From positions 507,488 through 571,487 of the forward strand of contig NZ_JANQAJ010000011.1 of the NCBI RefSeq assembly GCF_024707105.1: 64,000 bases of DNA, read 5' to 3'. Source of the DNA: Devosia ginsengisoli (GTDB lineage Bacteria; Pseudomonadota; Alphaproteobacteria; Rhizobiales; Devosiaceae). The position numbers and the translations under genes are program-made. How positions within the stretch are numbered: the first letter of the stretch is position 1; each line of letters starts with the position of its first letter. The notes under the pieces were generated by a model. The model ran no database searches. It was not told the DNA's origin and saw only the letters and a program-made list of their open reading frames with translations. This document shows, piece by piece, positions 22,288 through 31,046 of the stretch.

Positions 22288-23661
22288 CTATTCGGCCGGA
22301 ACGGCGTCCGAAGTGTCGAGGGACTCGATGCTTTCGCCCGCGTCGTAGACGGACTGGTCGAGAATACCCTGGCGCTTGGCGACGATGGTCGGCACCAGGG
22401 CCTGACCGGCGACGTTGACGGCGGTGCGGCCCATGTCGAGGATCGGATCGACGGCGAGCAGCAGGCCGACGCCTTCGAGCGGCAGGCCGAGGGTGGACAG
22501 GGTCAGCGTCAGCATGACGGTGGCGCCGGTGAGACCCGCGGTGGCCGACGAACCGATGACCGAGACGAAGACGATCAGCAGGTAATGCTCGATGCCGAGC
22601 GGCACGCCGAAGAACTGGGCCACGAAGATGGCCGAGATCGCCGGGTAGATGGCGGCGCAGCCGTCCATCTTGGTGGTGGCGCCGAGCGGCACCGCGAAGG
22701 CGGCATATTCACGCGGCACGCCCAGGTTCTTTTCCGTGATGCGCTCGGTGACCGGCAGGGTGCCGATGGAGCTCCGCGACACGAAGGCGAGCTGGATGGC
22801 CGGCCAGGCGCTCTGGAAGTAGCGGATAGGATTGAGGCCGTGGGCCTGCAGCAGCACCGGATAGACCACGAAAAGCACCAGGGCCAGGCCGATATAGATG
22901 GCCGCCGAGTACCAGCCGAGCTGGGCCAGGGCATCCCAACCGTAGACGGCAACGGCATTGCCGAGCAGGCCGATAGTGCCGATGGGCGTCAGGCGGATGA
23001 CCCACCACAGGATCTTGTGGACGATCTTGAGGAAGGAGCGGTTGAAGGCCAGGAAGGGATCGGCCGCGGGGCCGACCTTGAGGGCAGCGATGCCGACCAC
23101 GATGGAGACCACCAGGATCTGCAGCACGTTGAAGTTGAGGCTGGTGGTGGCGCCCGATTCACGAACCGAGGTCGAAGCCTGCAAGCCCAGGATATTGGCG
23201 GGGATCAGGCCCTTGAGGAAATCGAGCCACGAGCCCGACGACGACGGGGCACGGGCCGCGGTTTCGGCGACGGCGGTGTTGAGGCCCGGCTGGATGATGA
23301 GGCCGAGGGCGATACCGATGGCCACGGCGATCAGCGCGGTGATGGCAAACCACAGCAGGGTCTGCCAGACCAGCTTGGCCGCGTTCTGCAGTTCGCGCAG
23401 ATTGGCGATCGACGCCACGATGGCAGTGAAGACCAGTACCGGCACCAGCGCGCGCAGCAGCGACACGAAGGCGGAGCCGACAGTGGAGAGCGTCTGGACC
23501 AGCCAGTTGGCGCCGCCGGCGGCGTCGGGACCCATCTGGCGGGCGATGTAGCCCAGGATCAGGCCGATGACCATGGCGGCCAGGACCTGGAAGCCAAAGG
23601 ATGCGTAAAACGGCTTGGGCGCGCGCGGCGCCCGAGCAGCGGAAACAATGGTTGGAGACAT
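22288..23661 (-). CDS. Dicarboxylate/amino acid:cation symporter (DAACS), TcyP-like
   Basis: A 456-residue secondary transporter of the glutamate-transporter fold. Recognisable parts are FGFQVLAAMVIGLILGYIA, a TSVRESGATTSLNFNVLQIL segment, the hairpin-1 serine motif LAFVSRSSIGTLPV, and the substrate-site stretch ILDMGRTAVNVAGQALV. SRSS-(x)-LP followed by DMGRTA-N resembles the cystine importer TcyP/YdjN more than DctA, so cystine or a related amino acid is the better guess, though dicarboxylates are possible. The ATG at 23661 follows AGGTC. It is a single gene with its own terminator. Confidence 0.85.
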   Translation of the reverse strand: MSPTIVSAARAPRAPKPFYASFGFQVLAAMVIGLILGYIARQMGPDAAGGANWLVQTLSTVGSAFVSLLRALVPVLVFTAIVASIANLRELQNAAKLVWQTLLWFAITALIAVAIGIALGLIIQPGLNTAVAETAARAPSSSGSWLDFLKGLIPANILGLQASTSVRESGATTSLNFNVLQILVVSIVVGIAALKVGPAADPFLAFNRSFLKIVHKILWWVIRLTPIGTIGLLGNAVAVYGWDALAQLGWYSAAIYIGLALVLFVVYPVLLQAHGLNPIRYFQSAWPAIQLAFVSRSSIGTLPVTERITEKNLGVPREYAAFAVPLGATTKMDGCAAIYPAISAIFVAQFFGVPLGIEHYLLIVFVSVIGSSATAGLTGATVMLTLTLSTLGLPLEGVGLLLAVDPILDMGRTAVNVAGQALVPTIVAKRQGILDQSVYDAGESIESLDTSDAVPAE

Positions 23662-23838
23662 GTGTTGACCTGCAATGAGCCGAGGGCTCGCCCAACAATT
23701 GAGCGGCACGCCTCGAAATTAAGCACGATTCTACGCCGTTAACGGAAAAATCTCAGCGCAAACCTTTGCGTTTCGGGGGCTTGCAGGGAAATTTCCTGCC
23801 GGCACCGGACCATTCCCGGCAATGGGAATGCGGGCCGC

Positions 23839-24474
23839 TCAGCGGTTGAGAAACAGCACGGTGGCCAGCCCGGCCACGACGGCAGGCACCAGAATCGCGG
23901 CGGCGAAGGACAGAATCAGCATGCCCATGCCGGCATCGAGCCAGGCCAGGCCGAGCACGCAGACGCCGCCGAGACCGTAGCTCATGCCGGTGGCGCGATG
24001 GACGATGCGCCAGGCCAGATCGGAGCGCACCGGCCAGGGCATGCGCAGGCCGGCATAGGTGTGGCGCTCGGCCTCGTAGAGAACGACGCCGAGCAGGAGC
24101 AGCGCCGCGCCCAGGGCAAAGCCGGTGACACGGACGAAATCGAGATCGGAGCCGATGCCCGATAGCAGCAGGCCGAGCTGAGTGGCGGCGACGACGCCCA
24201 TCAGCGCGGTGAGGGCTGGCTGGAGGATGTGCTGGGCCTTGGCATACTGGTTTTTCGTCAGCAGGCGCCCGAGCAGGAAGAAAATGACCATGAGCAGAAA
24301 CTGGATTGCTGGCGCCACGAAGATGACCAGGCGCGGCCAGAGCCAGTCGGCACTATTGCCGGACCAATGGGCGAGAAAGACGAAGTCATCCGGAATCCGC
24401 AGGACACCGACGCCGGTCATGGCCAGCGTGACGGTCAGCAGCAGGAGATGGAAACGGGTGACGAGGATTTGCAT
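23839..24474 (-). CDS. Second SdpI/DUF1648-like membrane protein
   Basis: A 211-residue protein with about six membrane helices, distantly resembling the SdpI-like protein at 21163-21810 in length, in the N-terminal PDDFVFLAHWSGNSADW (compare PIHWDIFGQPDRF) and in a C-terminal GLRMPWPVRSDLAWRIVHRATGMSYG. It has no ArsR partner. It probably arose from the same family; the function is unknown. The ATG at 24472-24474 is the only good start. It lies alone between the symporter and rpsI. Confidence 0.7.
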   Translation of the reverse strand: MQILVTRFHLLLLTVTLAMTGVGVLRIPDDFVFLAHWSGNSADWLWPRLVIFVAPAIQFLLMVIFFLLGRLLTKNQYAKAQHILQPALTALMGVVAATQLGLLLSGIGSDLDFVRVTGFALGAALLLLGVVLYEAERHTYAGLRMPWPVRSDLAWRIVHRATGMSYGLGGVCVLGLAWLDAGMGMLILSFAAAILVPAVVAGLATVLFLNR

Positions 24475-24503
24475 GGCGCCGTGAATGTAGGAAAACCCGG
24501 CTA

Positions 24504-24533
24504 AAAAGAAAGGGCCGGTTTCCCGGCCCTTTG
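24504..24533 (-). terminator. Intrinsic terminator of the rplM-rpsI operon
   Basis: Minus strand: AAAGGGCCGG-GAAA-CCGGCCCTTT followed by CTTTTT. A perfect stem with GNRA loop and T-tract, about 17 bases after rpsI. Confidence 0.92.
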
Positions 24534-24549
24534 CATTGATATCCGAAGC

Positions 24550-25032
24550 TTAGCGCTTGGAGAACTGGAACGAACGACGGGCCTTGGCCTTGCCGTACTT
24601 CTTGCGTTCGACGACGCGGCTGTCGCGAGTCAGGAAGCCGCCCTTCTTGAGGATGGGGCGCAGGGCCGGCTCGAAATAGTTCAGAGCCTTGGAGATGCCG
24701 TGACGAACGGCACCGGCCTGGCCGGAAAGACCACCACCGGCGACAGTGACGACAACGTCGTACTGGTCGGTGCGCTCGGTGGCGACGATCGGCTGCTTGA
24801 CGATGAGCTGGAGCACCGGACGGGCGAAATAGGTGGCGAATTCGCGACCGTTGATCACGACATTGCCCTTGCCCGGCTTGATCCAGACGCGGGCCACGGC
24901 GTTCTTGCGCTTGCCGGTGGCATAGGCACGGCCCTGGGCGTCGAGCTTCTGCTCGTGCACCGGAGCGGTGTTGACGACCGGAGCGGCGGCTGAGGTGCCG
25001 AGGTCTTCGAGGGAGTTGATGGTATCAGCCAT
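24550..25032 (-). CDS. rpsI: 30S ribosomal protein S9
   Basis: A 160-residue protein with a 30-residue disordered, alphaproteobacterial-type N-terminal extension ([20 protein letters not shown]) before the S9 core: [48 protein letters not shown] and the invariant C-terminus ending in SKR (here FSKR), which reaches the ribosomal P-site tRNA. It lies one base downstream of rplM, the conserved rplM-rpsI operon, with a terminator after it. Confidence 0.98.
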   Translation of the reverse strand: MADTINSLEDLGTSAAAPVVNTAPVHEQKLDAQGRAYATGKRKNAVARVWIKPGKGNVVINGREFATYFARPVLQLIVKQPIVATERTDQYDVVVTVAGGGLSGQAGAVRHGISKALNYFEPALRPILKKGGFLTRDSRVVERKKYGKAKARRSFQFSKR

Positions 25033-25033
25033 A

Positions 25034-25498
25034 TTACTTCACCCGCGCATTCTTGGAGTTCATCGCAGCAACGTCCAGCTTGGCCGGGTTCTGCGCTTCA
25101 TGGGGATGCTCGGCGCCGGAATAGACGCGGAGGTTCTTGAGCTGGGCGCGGGTCAGCGGACCACCCGGCATCATGCGGCGGACGGCGTTTTCGAGCACGC
25201 GCTCGGGGAAACGGCCTTCCAGGATCTGGCGTGCAGACCGGTCCTTGATGCCGCCGGGGAAGCCGGTGTGCCAGTAGAACTTGTGCTGGTCCAGCTTGCG
25301 GCCGGTGAGCTTCACCTTGTCGGCATTGATGACAACGATGTTGTCGCCCATGTCCATATGCGGGGTGAAGGTCGGCTTGTGCTTGCCACGCAGACGCGAA
25401 GCGATGATCGAAGCGACGCGGCCCACGACGAGGCCATTGGCGTCGATCAGGATCCACTTCTTTTCAATCTCGCTCGGTTTTGCCGAGTAAGTGCTCAT
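25034..25498 (-). CDS. rplM: 50S ribosomal protein L13
   Basis: A 154-residue L13, an early assembly protein of the large subunit. Family landmarks: [57 protein letters not shown] and [34 protein letters not shown]. First gene of the rplM-rpsI operon. The 150-bp upstream region holds a TTGACC hexamer that may be the promoter -35 element. Confidence 0.98.
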   Translation of the reverse strand: MSTYSAKPSEIEKKWILIDANGLVVGRVASIIASRLRGKHKPTFTPHMDMGDNIVVINADKVKLTGRKLDQHKFYWHTGFPGGIKDRSARQILEGRFPERVLENAVRRMMPGGPLTRAQLKNLRVYSGAEHPHEAQNPAKLDVAAMNSKNARVK

Positions 25499-25568
25499 GC
25501 TAGAATTCCCTAGATTTCCTGGGGCTTGCAGCCTTCATCCGAAGAGGAAAGCAGCCCGTTCGGGCGCT

Positions 25569-25597
25569 CCACTACGGCAGGATTTGATACAGGTCAA
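25569..25597 (-). promoter_or_regulatory. Possible sigma-70 promoter of rplM-rpsI
   Basis: Minus strand CTTGACC (its TTGACC at 25592-25597) is followed after 17 bases by TAGTGG. The -35 part is a good alphaproteobacterial match but the -10 is weak. A short GCCCG-AA-CGGGC stem lies between this and the rplM start. Position fits the ribosomal operon. Confidence 0.35.
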
Positions 25598-25648
25598 GCG
25601 CCTTTAAAAGATCGTTGTATTTCAATGGGTTAAGGATGCGGTATTATA

Positions 25649-26728
25649 TTACCGCGTCGTGCCCAATGAACGCGTCTTGGTCAGGTCGGCGAGATAGGCG
25701 CAGACAGCAGAGGCGAGGACGAAGGCCAGGCCCTGGTGGCTGACGGCCAGATCGATCTGCACCATGGAGAGGAGCGTAGCGATGCCCAGGCCCACCTGTG
25801 CCAGCACCAACACGGCGATGAGCACCAGCCAGCGATGCACGCCCCCCAAACCTGCCCTGCGGGCCTGCAGGACCAGCAGCACGGCGGTCATGGTGGCGAT
25901 GAAATAGGCCAGCATGCGGTGATTGAACTGCACGGTCAGGCCATGCTCGAACATGCTGCGCCAACCTGGCTCATAGGCACCAAGCCCGTCGGGGATGAGT
26001 TTGCCTTCCATCAGCGGCCACGTGTTGTAGCCCATGCCGGCGTCGATGCCGGCCACGAAGCCGCCGGCGGCGATCTGGATCACCAGCAGGACGAGCAGCA
26101 AGGCGATGGAGACCACGTTGAAGCGGGTGACCACTCCCTCGGTCGGCTGCGGCCGCATGCGCCGCGCGACCCAGATTAGAGCCAGCAGCAACAAGGCGGC
26201 GGCGGTCAAGTGCGTGGCGAGGCGGTATTGCGACACCGAGGTCAGTTCGGTGAGGCCCGAGGAGACCATCCACCAGCCCAGAAAACCCTGGAAGCCGCCG
26301 AGCAGGAACAGGCAGGCCAGCGGCACCGCCATGTCGCGAGTCAGGCGCTTCTGCACCAGGAAGACCACGAAGGGAATGGCGAAGGCAAAGCCGATCATGC
26401 GGCCGAGGAAGCGGTGAATCCACTCCCACCAGAAAATGCCCTTGAAGTCTTCAAGCGTCATCCAGTGGTTGTAGACGTCATATTGCGGGATCAGCTTGTA
26501 GCCGGCGAATTCGGCCAGCCAATCGGCTTCGTTGAGGGGCGGAATGATGCCGGAAATCGGGCGCCAGGTGGTGATGGAGAGGCCCGAGCCGGTCAGCCGC
26601 GTCATGCCGCCGACCATGACCATGCACAGCACCATGAGCGCCATGACGTAGAGCCAGATGCGCACGGGACGCAGCCGGTCCCCGGCAATGGTGATCTGGC
26701 TCAGTGCGGCATTTTGGATGGTGGTCAC
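25649..26728 (-). CDS. ctaA: Heme A synthase (COX15/CtaA)
   Basis: A 359-residue, eight-helix inner-membrane oxidase that converts heme O to heme A for aa3-type cytochrome oxidase. The heme-ligand histidines appear in order in FWWEWIHRFLGRMIG, YRLATHLTAA, VQFNHRMLAY and DLAVSHQGLAF, along with the N-terminal GGMTRLTGSGLSITTWRPI signature of type 2 (proteobacterial) enzymes. I chose the GTG at 26728, preceded by GGGAA; the longer reading lacks support. It runs divergently from the DUF2842 gene and lies upstream of rplM. Confidence 0.95.
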   Translation of the reverse strand: MTTIQNAALSQITIAGDRLRPVRIWLYVMALMVLCMVMVGGMTRLTGSGLSITTWRPISGIIPPLNEADWLAEFAGYKLIPQYDVYNHWMTLEDFKGIFWWEWIHRFLGRMIGFAFAIPFVVFLVQKRLTRDMAVPLACLFLLGGFQGFLGWWMVSSGLTELTSVSQYRLATHLTAAALLLLALIWVARRMRPQPTEGVVTRFNVVSIALLLVLLVIQIAAGGFVAGIDAGMGYNTWPLMEGKLIPDGLGAYEPGWRSMFEHGLTVQFNHRMLAYFIATMTAVLLVLQARRAGLGGVHRWLVLIAVLVLAQVGLGIATLLSMVQIDLAVSHQGLAFVLASAVCAYLADLTKTRSLGTTR

Positions 26729-26797
26729 GGCAAATTCCCGGTGTCGATGGGCGTGCCGGAGTGGTATGCCCGAGCGGACCTTACCGCAACAGGCGCG

Positions 26798-27013
26798 ATG
26801 CCGCACATGACCCAGCGCAGCCGCAAGGCACTCGGAATCCTGCTGATCCTCGGCTCAATCGTGGCGTGGCTGTCGGTGTTCACCTCGATCTACCTGGCAT
26901 TTCCGCCCGGCCTGCCGATCTGGATCCTGATGCCGTATTTCATCGTGGCGGGAATGGGCTGGCTGTTCCCGGCCATGTGGATCATTCGCTGGATGGCCAA
27001 GCCGGACGCATAA
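26798..27013 (+). CDS. DUF2842 small membrane protein
   Basis: A 71-residue protein with two membrane helices separated by a short loop (GILLILGSIVAWLSVFTSIYL, then ILMPYFIVAGMGWLFPAMW), and a positively charged start (MTQRSRKALG) and end (IIRWMAKPDA). It fits DUF2842, a small alphaproteobacterial family often next to ctaA, suggesting a link with cytochrome oxidase assembly. Start is ATG 26798 or 26807. The function is unknown. Confidence 0.75.
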   Translation: MPHMTQRSRKALGILLILGSIVAWLSVFTSIYLAFPPGLPIWILMPYFIVAGMGWLFPAMWIIRWMAKPDA

Positions 27014-27096
27014 TGCCACGCCCTCCTTCGACAGGCTCAGGATGAGGGTGGTTCGAGGCTCGTGAAGAACTCGCACCTCACCATGAGGGCTACTGC
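27014..27096. repeat. Dispersed repeats, GTTCGACAAGCTCACCATGAGG family
   Basis: TGCCACGCCCTCCTTCGACAGG followed by CTCAGGATGAGG, then a decayed second unit ending CTCACCATGAGGGCTACTG. It fills the whole space between two convergent genes (DUF2842 and the deacetylase). Confidence 0.65.
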
Positions 27097-28137
27097 CTAC
27101 CCCGTCAGCTTACCCATGGCGGAGAAGATGGCTCCGGTAGCGAAAACATCGACATAGCGGCGAGATTGAAAGTATCCGTTCAGGGACACGCGCGGCAAAG
27201 CGTGTGGTGAGGCCACGTGGCGGGCGTAGAGGCCACCGGGCCGGGTCGTTACCGCCGAGCGAAAGCCGAGTTCGCGCGCGAGGTCGAATTCGCGCTGACC
27301 GGCGGAAAGCGGGCCGCCGAGCGGATAGGAGAAATGGGTCGGACGCTGGCCGAACTGGGCCAGCAGGATATCGACCGACTGCGCCATCTCGCTGCGAGCC
27401 TGCTCGATGGGCAGCTTGGCCAGTTCGTAGTGGTGGACGGTGTGCGCACCGATGGTGCAGAGCGGATCGCCGGCAAACAGGCGCAGTTCCTGCCAATCCA
27501 TGATCAGGTCGCGGCACTGCTGATCGAGATCGTAGCCATAGGCCGTGGCAAAGCTGCGCACCAGCTCGACCCGATCGGGTTCAGGCATCTTGCGCATCTG
27601 CCAGTAGAGCGTGTTGAAAGCGGCATTCTTCTGCGCGGTGGTCCGGGTATCGACATAGTCGGTCTGCCCGTCCGACGTCATGGCGATGGCGTCCTGGCGG
27701 GCGATGATATCTTCGATGGCCTGCCACCAGAGCTGGCCAACGCCATCGACCAAAGCGGTGGGCACGTAGAGGGTGAAGGGCGCATCGTGCCGGCGCAGGA
27801 CGGGAAGCGCGTGGCGCAGGTTGTCCTTATAGGCATCATCGAAGGTCAGGACGACAAAGCGGCGGCCGGGTTGGGGCGCGGCGAGGCGCTCCAGAGCTTC
27901 ATCGAGGCTGACAATATCGAGATCGAGATCACGGACGCGCTCGATGACATAATCGAGGAAATCGGGCTGCACCTGCAGGATGGCATTGGGCGAGAAATCG
28001 GCCGGCTCTTCAGGCAGGACGCGATGCAGGGTGAAGATCACCCCACGGGAGGATGAGAGCGCCCGGACAAGGCCCGGCAGCCGTGACAGCCACAGAGCCT
28101 CGAACATGGCGCGAATGGCCGCATATTTGGCTGACAC
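27097..28137 (-). CDS. Polysaccharide deacetylase (NodB homology, CE4)
   Basis: A 346-residue enzyme expected to remove N- or O-acetyl groups from a surface polysaccharide. CE4 motifs are TFDD (Asp100, Asp101) in VVLTFDDAYKDN and a metal-binding HTVHH, followed by FSYPLGG near the C-terminus. GVIFTLHRVLPEEP at about 32-45 is typical of EPS-locus deacetylases. No signal peptide is obvious; the first 40 residues may anchor it peripherally. The GTG at 28137 follows GGAGG. It lies 13 bases downstream of the Wzz-like gene, so it shares its transcript and substrate. Confidence 0.88.
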   Translation of the reverse strand: MSAKYAAIRAMFEALWLSRLPGLVRALSSSRGVIFTLHRVLPEEPADFSPNAILQVQPDFLDYVIERVRDLDLDIVSLDEALERLAAPQPGRRFVVLTFDDAYKDNLRHALPVLRRHDAPFTLYVPTALVDGVGQLWWQAIEDIIARQDAIAMTSDGQTDYVDTRTTAQKNAAFNTLYWQMRKMPEPDRVELVRSFATAYGYDLDQQCRDLIMDWQELRLFAGDPLCTIGAHTVHHYELAKLPIEQARSEMAQSVDILLAQFGQRPTHFSYPLGGPLSAGQREFDLARELGFRSAVTTRPGGLYARHVASPHALPRVSLNGYFQSRRYVDVFATGAIFSAMGKLTG

Positions 28138-28150
28138 AAGGGCCTCCAGA

Positions 28151-30316
28151 TCAGGCGGCGACGCGAGCCCGGGCGGTAGCGACCTCGCAGCGCTCGAAAC
28201 CGGCATCGAGCAGATTCTCTCGCGTGCGAGCGACCGCTGCCAGATCGTCCTCATCGCCGGCGACCAGCACGAGGCGGCCATCAAGACCCTGGAACATCGG
28301 GAGGGTGGAAGCGCCGCCGACGCGTCCGGTCATCAGCACCACAACTTCGTAGATATCACCAAGCGCCTCGACCAGGGTCAGCGGCTTGGTGGATTCGCGG
28401 TCGATGATACGCCCCTGCCCCCAGGCCACTTCGGCAAAGCTGTTATCGGCGGACTTCTGCACGACATCGCCAAATCGGGCGGTGCCGGTGCTGAGATCGG
28501 CCAGGCCGGGTTCATCGCCCCTGCGGGCGCTGCCGGCATCGATGAGAGCGATGCTGAGGCCGCGGCCCAGGGCGTCGGCCACCAGTTCCTCGGCCAGGGC
28601 CTCGCAATCGGCATTGTCCCTGTGGGCGGCGAGGATCAGCAGGTGGGTGCGGCCCAGCACGAGGTCGGTCGACAGCGCGGAGAATGCCAGCACGTCAGGC
28701 AAGGTCGCGGCAGCGGGTTCCTGCTCAGGCTCCGGCGGAAGGCTCATCGCCGGCTCGATTTCGGGTTCAGGCGCAACGGCCACAAGTGCGTCCTGCGGCA
28801 TCTCGGGGTCTGCCGGGTCAGGCTCGGGGGGATATTCCCAGCGCTGGTCGGGCTCCAGTTCGGCTTCGACGAAAGGCGCCTCGTCCAGTTCATCCTGCGG
28901 CGGGACGCGTCCCTCGACCGGCACGAGGGCGCGGCCGGACATCAATTCACCGAAGATGATGATGCCGAGCTGCACCATTACCGCCACGATGGCGACCGCG
29001 ACCAGGATGAGCTGGGTCTTCGGCGAGGCGGGCGACACCGACGGGGCAGCCTCGCTGACAACACGAACGTCGGGCAAGGCCGAATTGGATTCGGTACGCG
29101 ACATGGCTTCGCTGTAGCGCAGCAGGTAGCTTTCCAGCAGATCGCGCTGCGCCTTGGCTTCGCGTTCCAGGCCGTCGAGGGTCACGATGTCCTGCGTCGC
29201 AGTGGAAGCGGAGGACTTGGCGCGCACCATGTCGGCCTGCAAGGAGGCTTCGAGATCGGCCTGGACGCGCGCTTCGGCCTCCAGGGCGTCGGCCACGCGC
29301 CGCCCCTCAAGGGCAATCTGGTTGTTCAGTTCGGCGATCTGCGCCGTCAGTGCCTGAATGGTGGGGTGATTGCTGAGCAGCGTGGCCGAGCGCTGGGCCT
29401 TCTCGCCCTGCAAACGCGCCTTTTCCTGGCTGAGCTGCTGGATGATCACGGAATCGCGGACATCGGCCACGCCATCGATGGGCTGGCCCTGCTCGATCAG
29501 GCCGCGGATGAGGGCGGCGCGCGACAAGGCGGTATTCTTGCGTTCCTGCGCGGCAGTGACCTGCGCGGCGACGGTGGACAATTGCTGATCGGCCAGACTG
29601 GTATTGTTGCTGCCGAGGAAAAGGTCGTTCGCGACCTTGAAATTGGCCACGGCCGTTTCGGCCGCCGTGACCGTGACACGCAGCTTGGCGATTTCATCGG
29701 CGAGCCAGCCCGACGCCTCGGCGGTGTCCGACAGCGAGAGCTGGTTGCGGCGAGCGACATGCGCAGCGGCGACGGCATTGGCAATGTCGGCGGCGAGCTG
29801 CGGGCTGGTGGAACTCACCGTTACCGAAATGAGGCGCGAGTCGCGTTCCTGGGTCACCGACAGGCGCTCATAGAGCGCATTGAGCACCAGTTCGTCGATG
29901 CTGACCTGAGCCGCCCGGCGCCCGAGCAGTTGCGAGACGATGGCAAGGGGCGAGAAACCCTCGCCTCCGGCGCCATTGAATTCAGGCACCGAGCGCAGGT
30001 CGAGCCTGTCGACGACGCCCAGCAGCGTGTCGCGCGACTTGATCAGCTCGATCTGGCTGGAAACGACACCGGCATCACCGGCAGACGAGGTCGGCGCCTG
30101 CTCGTTGGTCGAGCGGAAATAGATGTTGCTGCGCGGCTCGACCAGGATGGAGGCCGAGGATTCGTAGAGGCGTGGCATGAACATGACGATGACGAAAGCC
30201 GCAGCAAGCAGCGCGACGGTCACGATGGCAATGCGCGGCAAGCGCTTGAGAATGGCGCGAAGGATGGCGCCTACATCGATCCGCGCGTCCTGCGCCATCT
30301 GAGACTCAAACGTCAT
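28151..30316 (-). CDS. Wzz/GumC-type chain-length protein with degenerate BY-kinase domain
   Basis: A 721-residue inner-membrane protein for polysaccharide polymerisation and export. TM1 is at about 28-47, followed by a Wzz domain and long coiled coil (about 160-400), then TM2 near 430-455. An acidic Pro-rich linker leads to a C-terminal Rossmann-like domain from about 554. That domain aligns in outline with bacterial tyrosine kinases (a LSIALIDAG segment for Walker A', then GLADLSTG), but where Walker A should be it reads LLILAAHRDNADCEAL, with no GxxxxGK[ST], and the C-terminus lacks a Tyr cluster. It is therefore probably a catalytically dead scaffold. Divergent from the Wza-like gene. Confidence 0.88.
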   Translation of the reverse strand: MTFESQMAQDARIDVGAILRAILKRLPRIAIVTVALLAAAFVIVMFMPRLYESSASILVEPRSNIYFRSTNEQAPTSSAGDAGVVSSQIELIKSRDTLLGVVDRLDLRSVPEFNGAGGEGFSPLAIVSQLLGRRAAQVSIDELVLNALYERLSVTQERDSRLISVTVSSTSPQLAADIANAVAAAHVARRNQLSLSDTAEASGWLADEIAKLRVTVTAAETAVANFKVANDLFLGSNNTSLADQQLSTVAAQVTAAQERKNTALSRAALIRGLIEQGQPIDGVADVRDSVIIQQLSQEKARLQGEKAQRSATLLSNHPTIQALTAQIAELNNQIALEGRRVADALEAEARVQADLEASLQADMVRAKSSASTATQDIVTLDGLEREAKAQRDLLESYLLRYSEAMSRTESNSALPDVRVVSEAAPSVSPASPKTQLILVAVAIVAVMVQLGIIIFGELMSGRALVPVEGRVPPQDELDEAPFVEAELEPDQRWEYPPEPDPADPEMPQDALVAVAPEPEIEPAMSLPPEPEQEPAAATLPDVLAFSALSTDLVLGRTHLLILAAHRDNADCEALAEELVADALGRGLSIALIDAGSARRGDEPGLADLSTGTARFGDVVQKSADNSFAEVAWGQGRIIDRESTKPLTLVEALGDIYEVVVLMTGRVGGASTLPMFQGLDGRLVLVAGDEDDLAAVARTRENLLDAGFERCEVATARARVAA

Positions 30317-30390
30317 TGCACCCTCGCTTTCATGCGCGGAAGTTATGACTTCGACGTGGTAATCAATCCGTTAACCCACTCGCAGATCGC

Positions 30391-30440
30391 AAATCCCTTC
30401 GACCGTCGGAATTGAGAATACCGCCCACGGGAAGGGATTT
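30391..30440. promoter_or_regulatory. Widely spaced 10-bp inverted repeat between the two EPS operons
   Basis: AAATCCCTTC (30391-30400) and GAAGGGATTT (30431-30440) are exact inverse complements, 40 bp centre to centre, in the 178-bp gap from which the wzz- and wza-type operons diverge. A dimeric or looping regulator could bind both. Its AT content and TTAACC words also suggest promoters on both sides. Confidence 0.45.
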
Positions 30441-30494
30441 ATTAACCACGATGGCGCGACATAAGCCTCGCATATCGACCTGTCCGAGATTCTC

Positions 30495-31046
30495 ATGCGC
30501 TGGCTGCCCATTCTCACGATCGCCTTGATGCTGCCATTGAGCGCCTGCGCCACCACGCGGCCGGCGACCTATCTGGTCGAGACCAAGGGGCCCTATCAGC
30601 TCGATACCGGCGATACGGTGCGGGTGACCGTCTATGGCGACGCGGAACTGAGCGATACCTACCGGGTCGACGACAGCGGGGCGATCGCCTTTCCGCTGGT
30701 TGGGTCTGTGCAGGTACGCGGCGTCACCACGGCCACGGCGGCCGGCCGGCTGGCCGCGGCGCTGGCCAATGGCTATATGCGCAACCCCGACGTGGCGGTG
30801 GAAGTGGCGGAATACCGGCCCTTCTTCATCCAGGGCGAAATCCAGAATGCCGGGCAGTTCCAATATGTCTACGGCATGACCGTGCGGGCCGCGATCAGCA
30901 CGTCGGGCGGTTTTTCCGATACGGCGGACCGCAACCGCGCCGTGGTCTACCGCCGGCAGGGCAACGAGATGGTCAAGGGCGATGTCGATCTCGATTTCCC
31001 CATCTCGCCGGGTGACACGATCGTCATTCTCGAACGCTGGTTCTGA
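30495..31046 (+). CDS. Polysaccharide export lipoprotein (Wza-like, truncated form)
   Basis: A 183-residue exported lipoprotein: signal MRWLPILTIALMLPL, lipobox LSAC (acylated Cys at about 18). It has the polysaccharide-export domain (YQLDTGDTVRVTVYGDAELSDTYRVDDSGAIAFPLVG) and one SLBB-like region (FFIQGEIQNAGQFQYVYGMTVRAAI). Full Wza is about 380 residues with a C-terminal helix barrel in the outer membrane; this short type (like ExoF/GumB-related proteins) lacks it. First gene of the plus-strand EPS operon; the glycosyltransferase start overlaps its stop by one base. Confidence 0.88.
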   Translation: MRWLPILTIALMLPLSACATTRPATYLVETKGPYQLDTGDTVRVTVYGDAELSDTYRVDDSGAIAFPLVGSVQVRGVTTATAAGRLAAALANGYMRNPDVAVEVAEYRPFFIQGEIQNAGQFQYVYGMTVRAAISTSGGFSDTADRNRAVVYRRQGNEMVKGDVDLDFPISPGDTIVILERWF

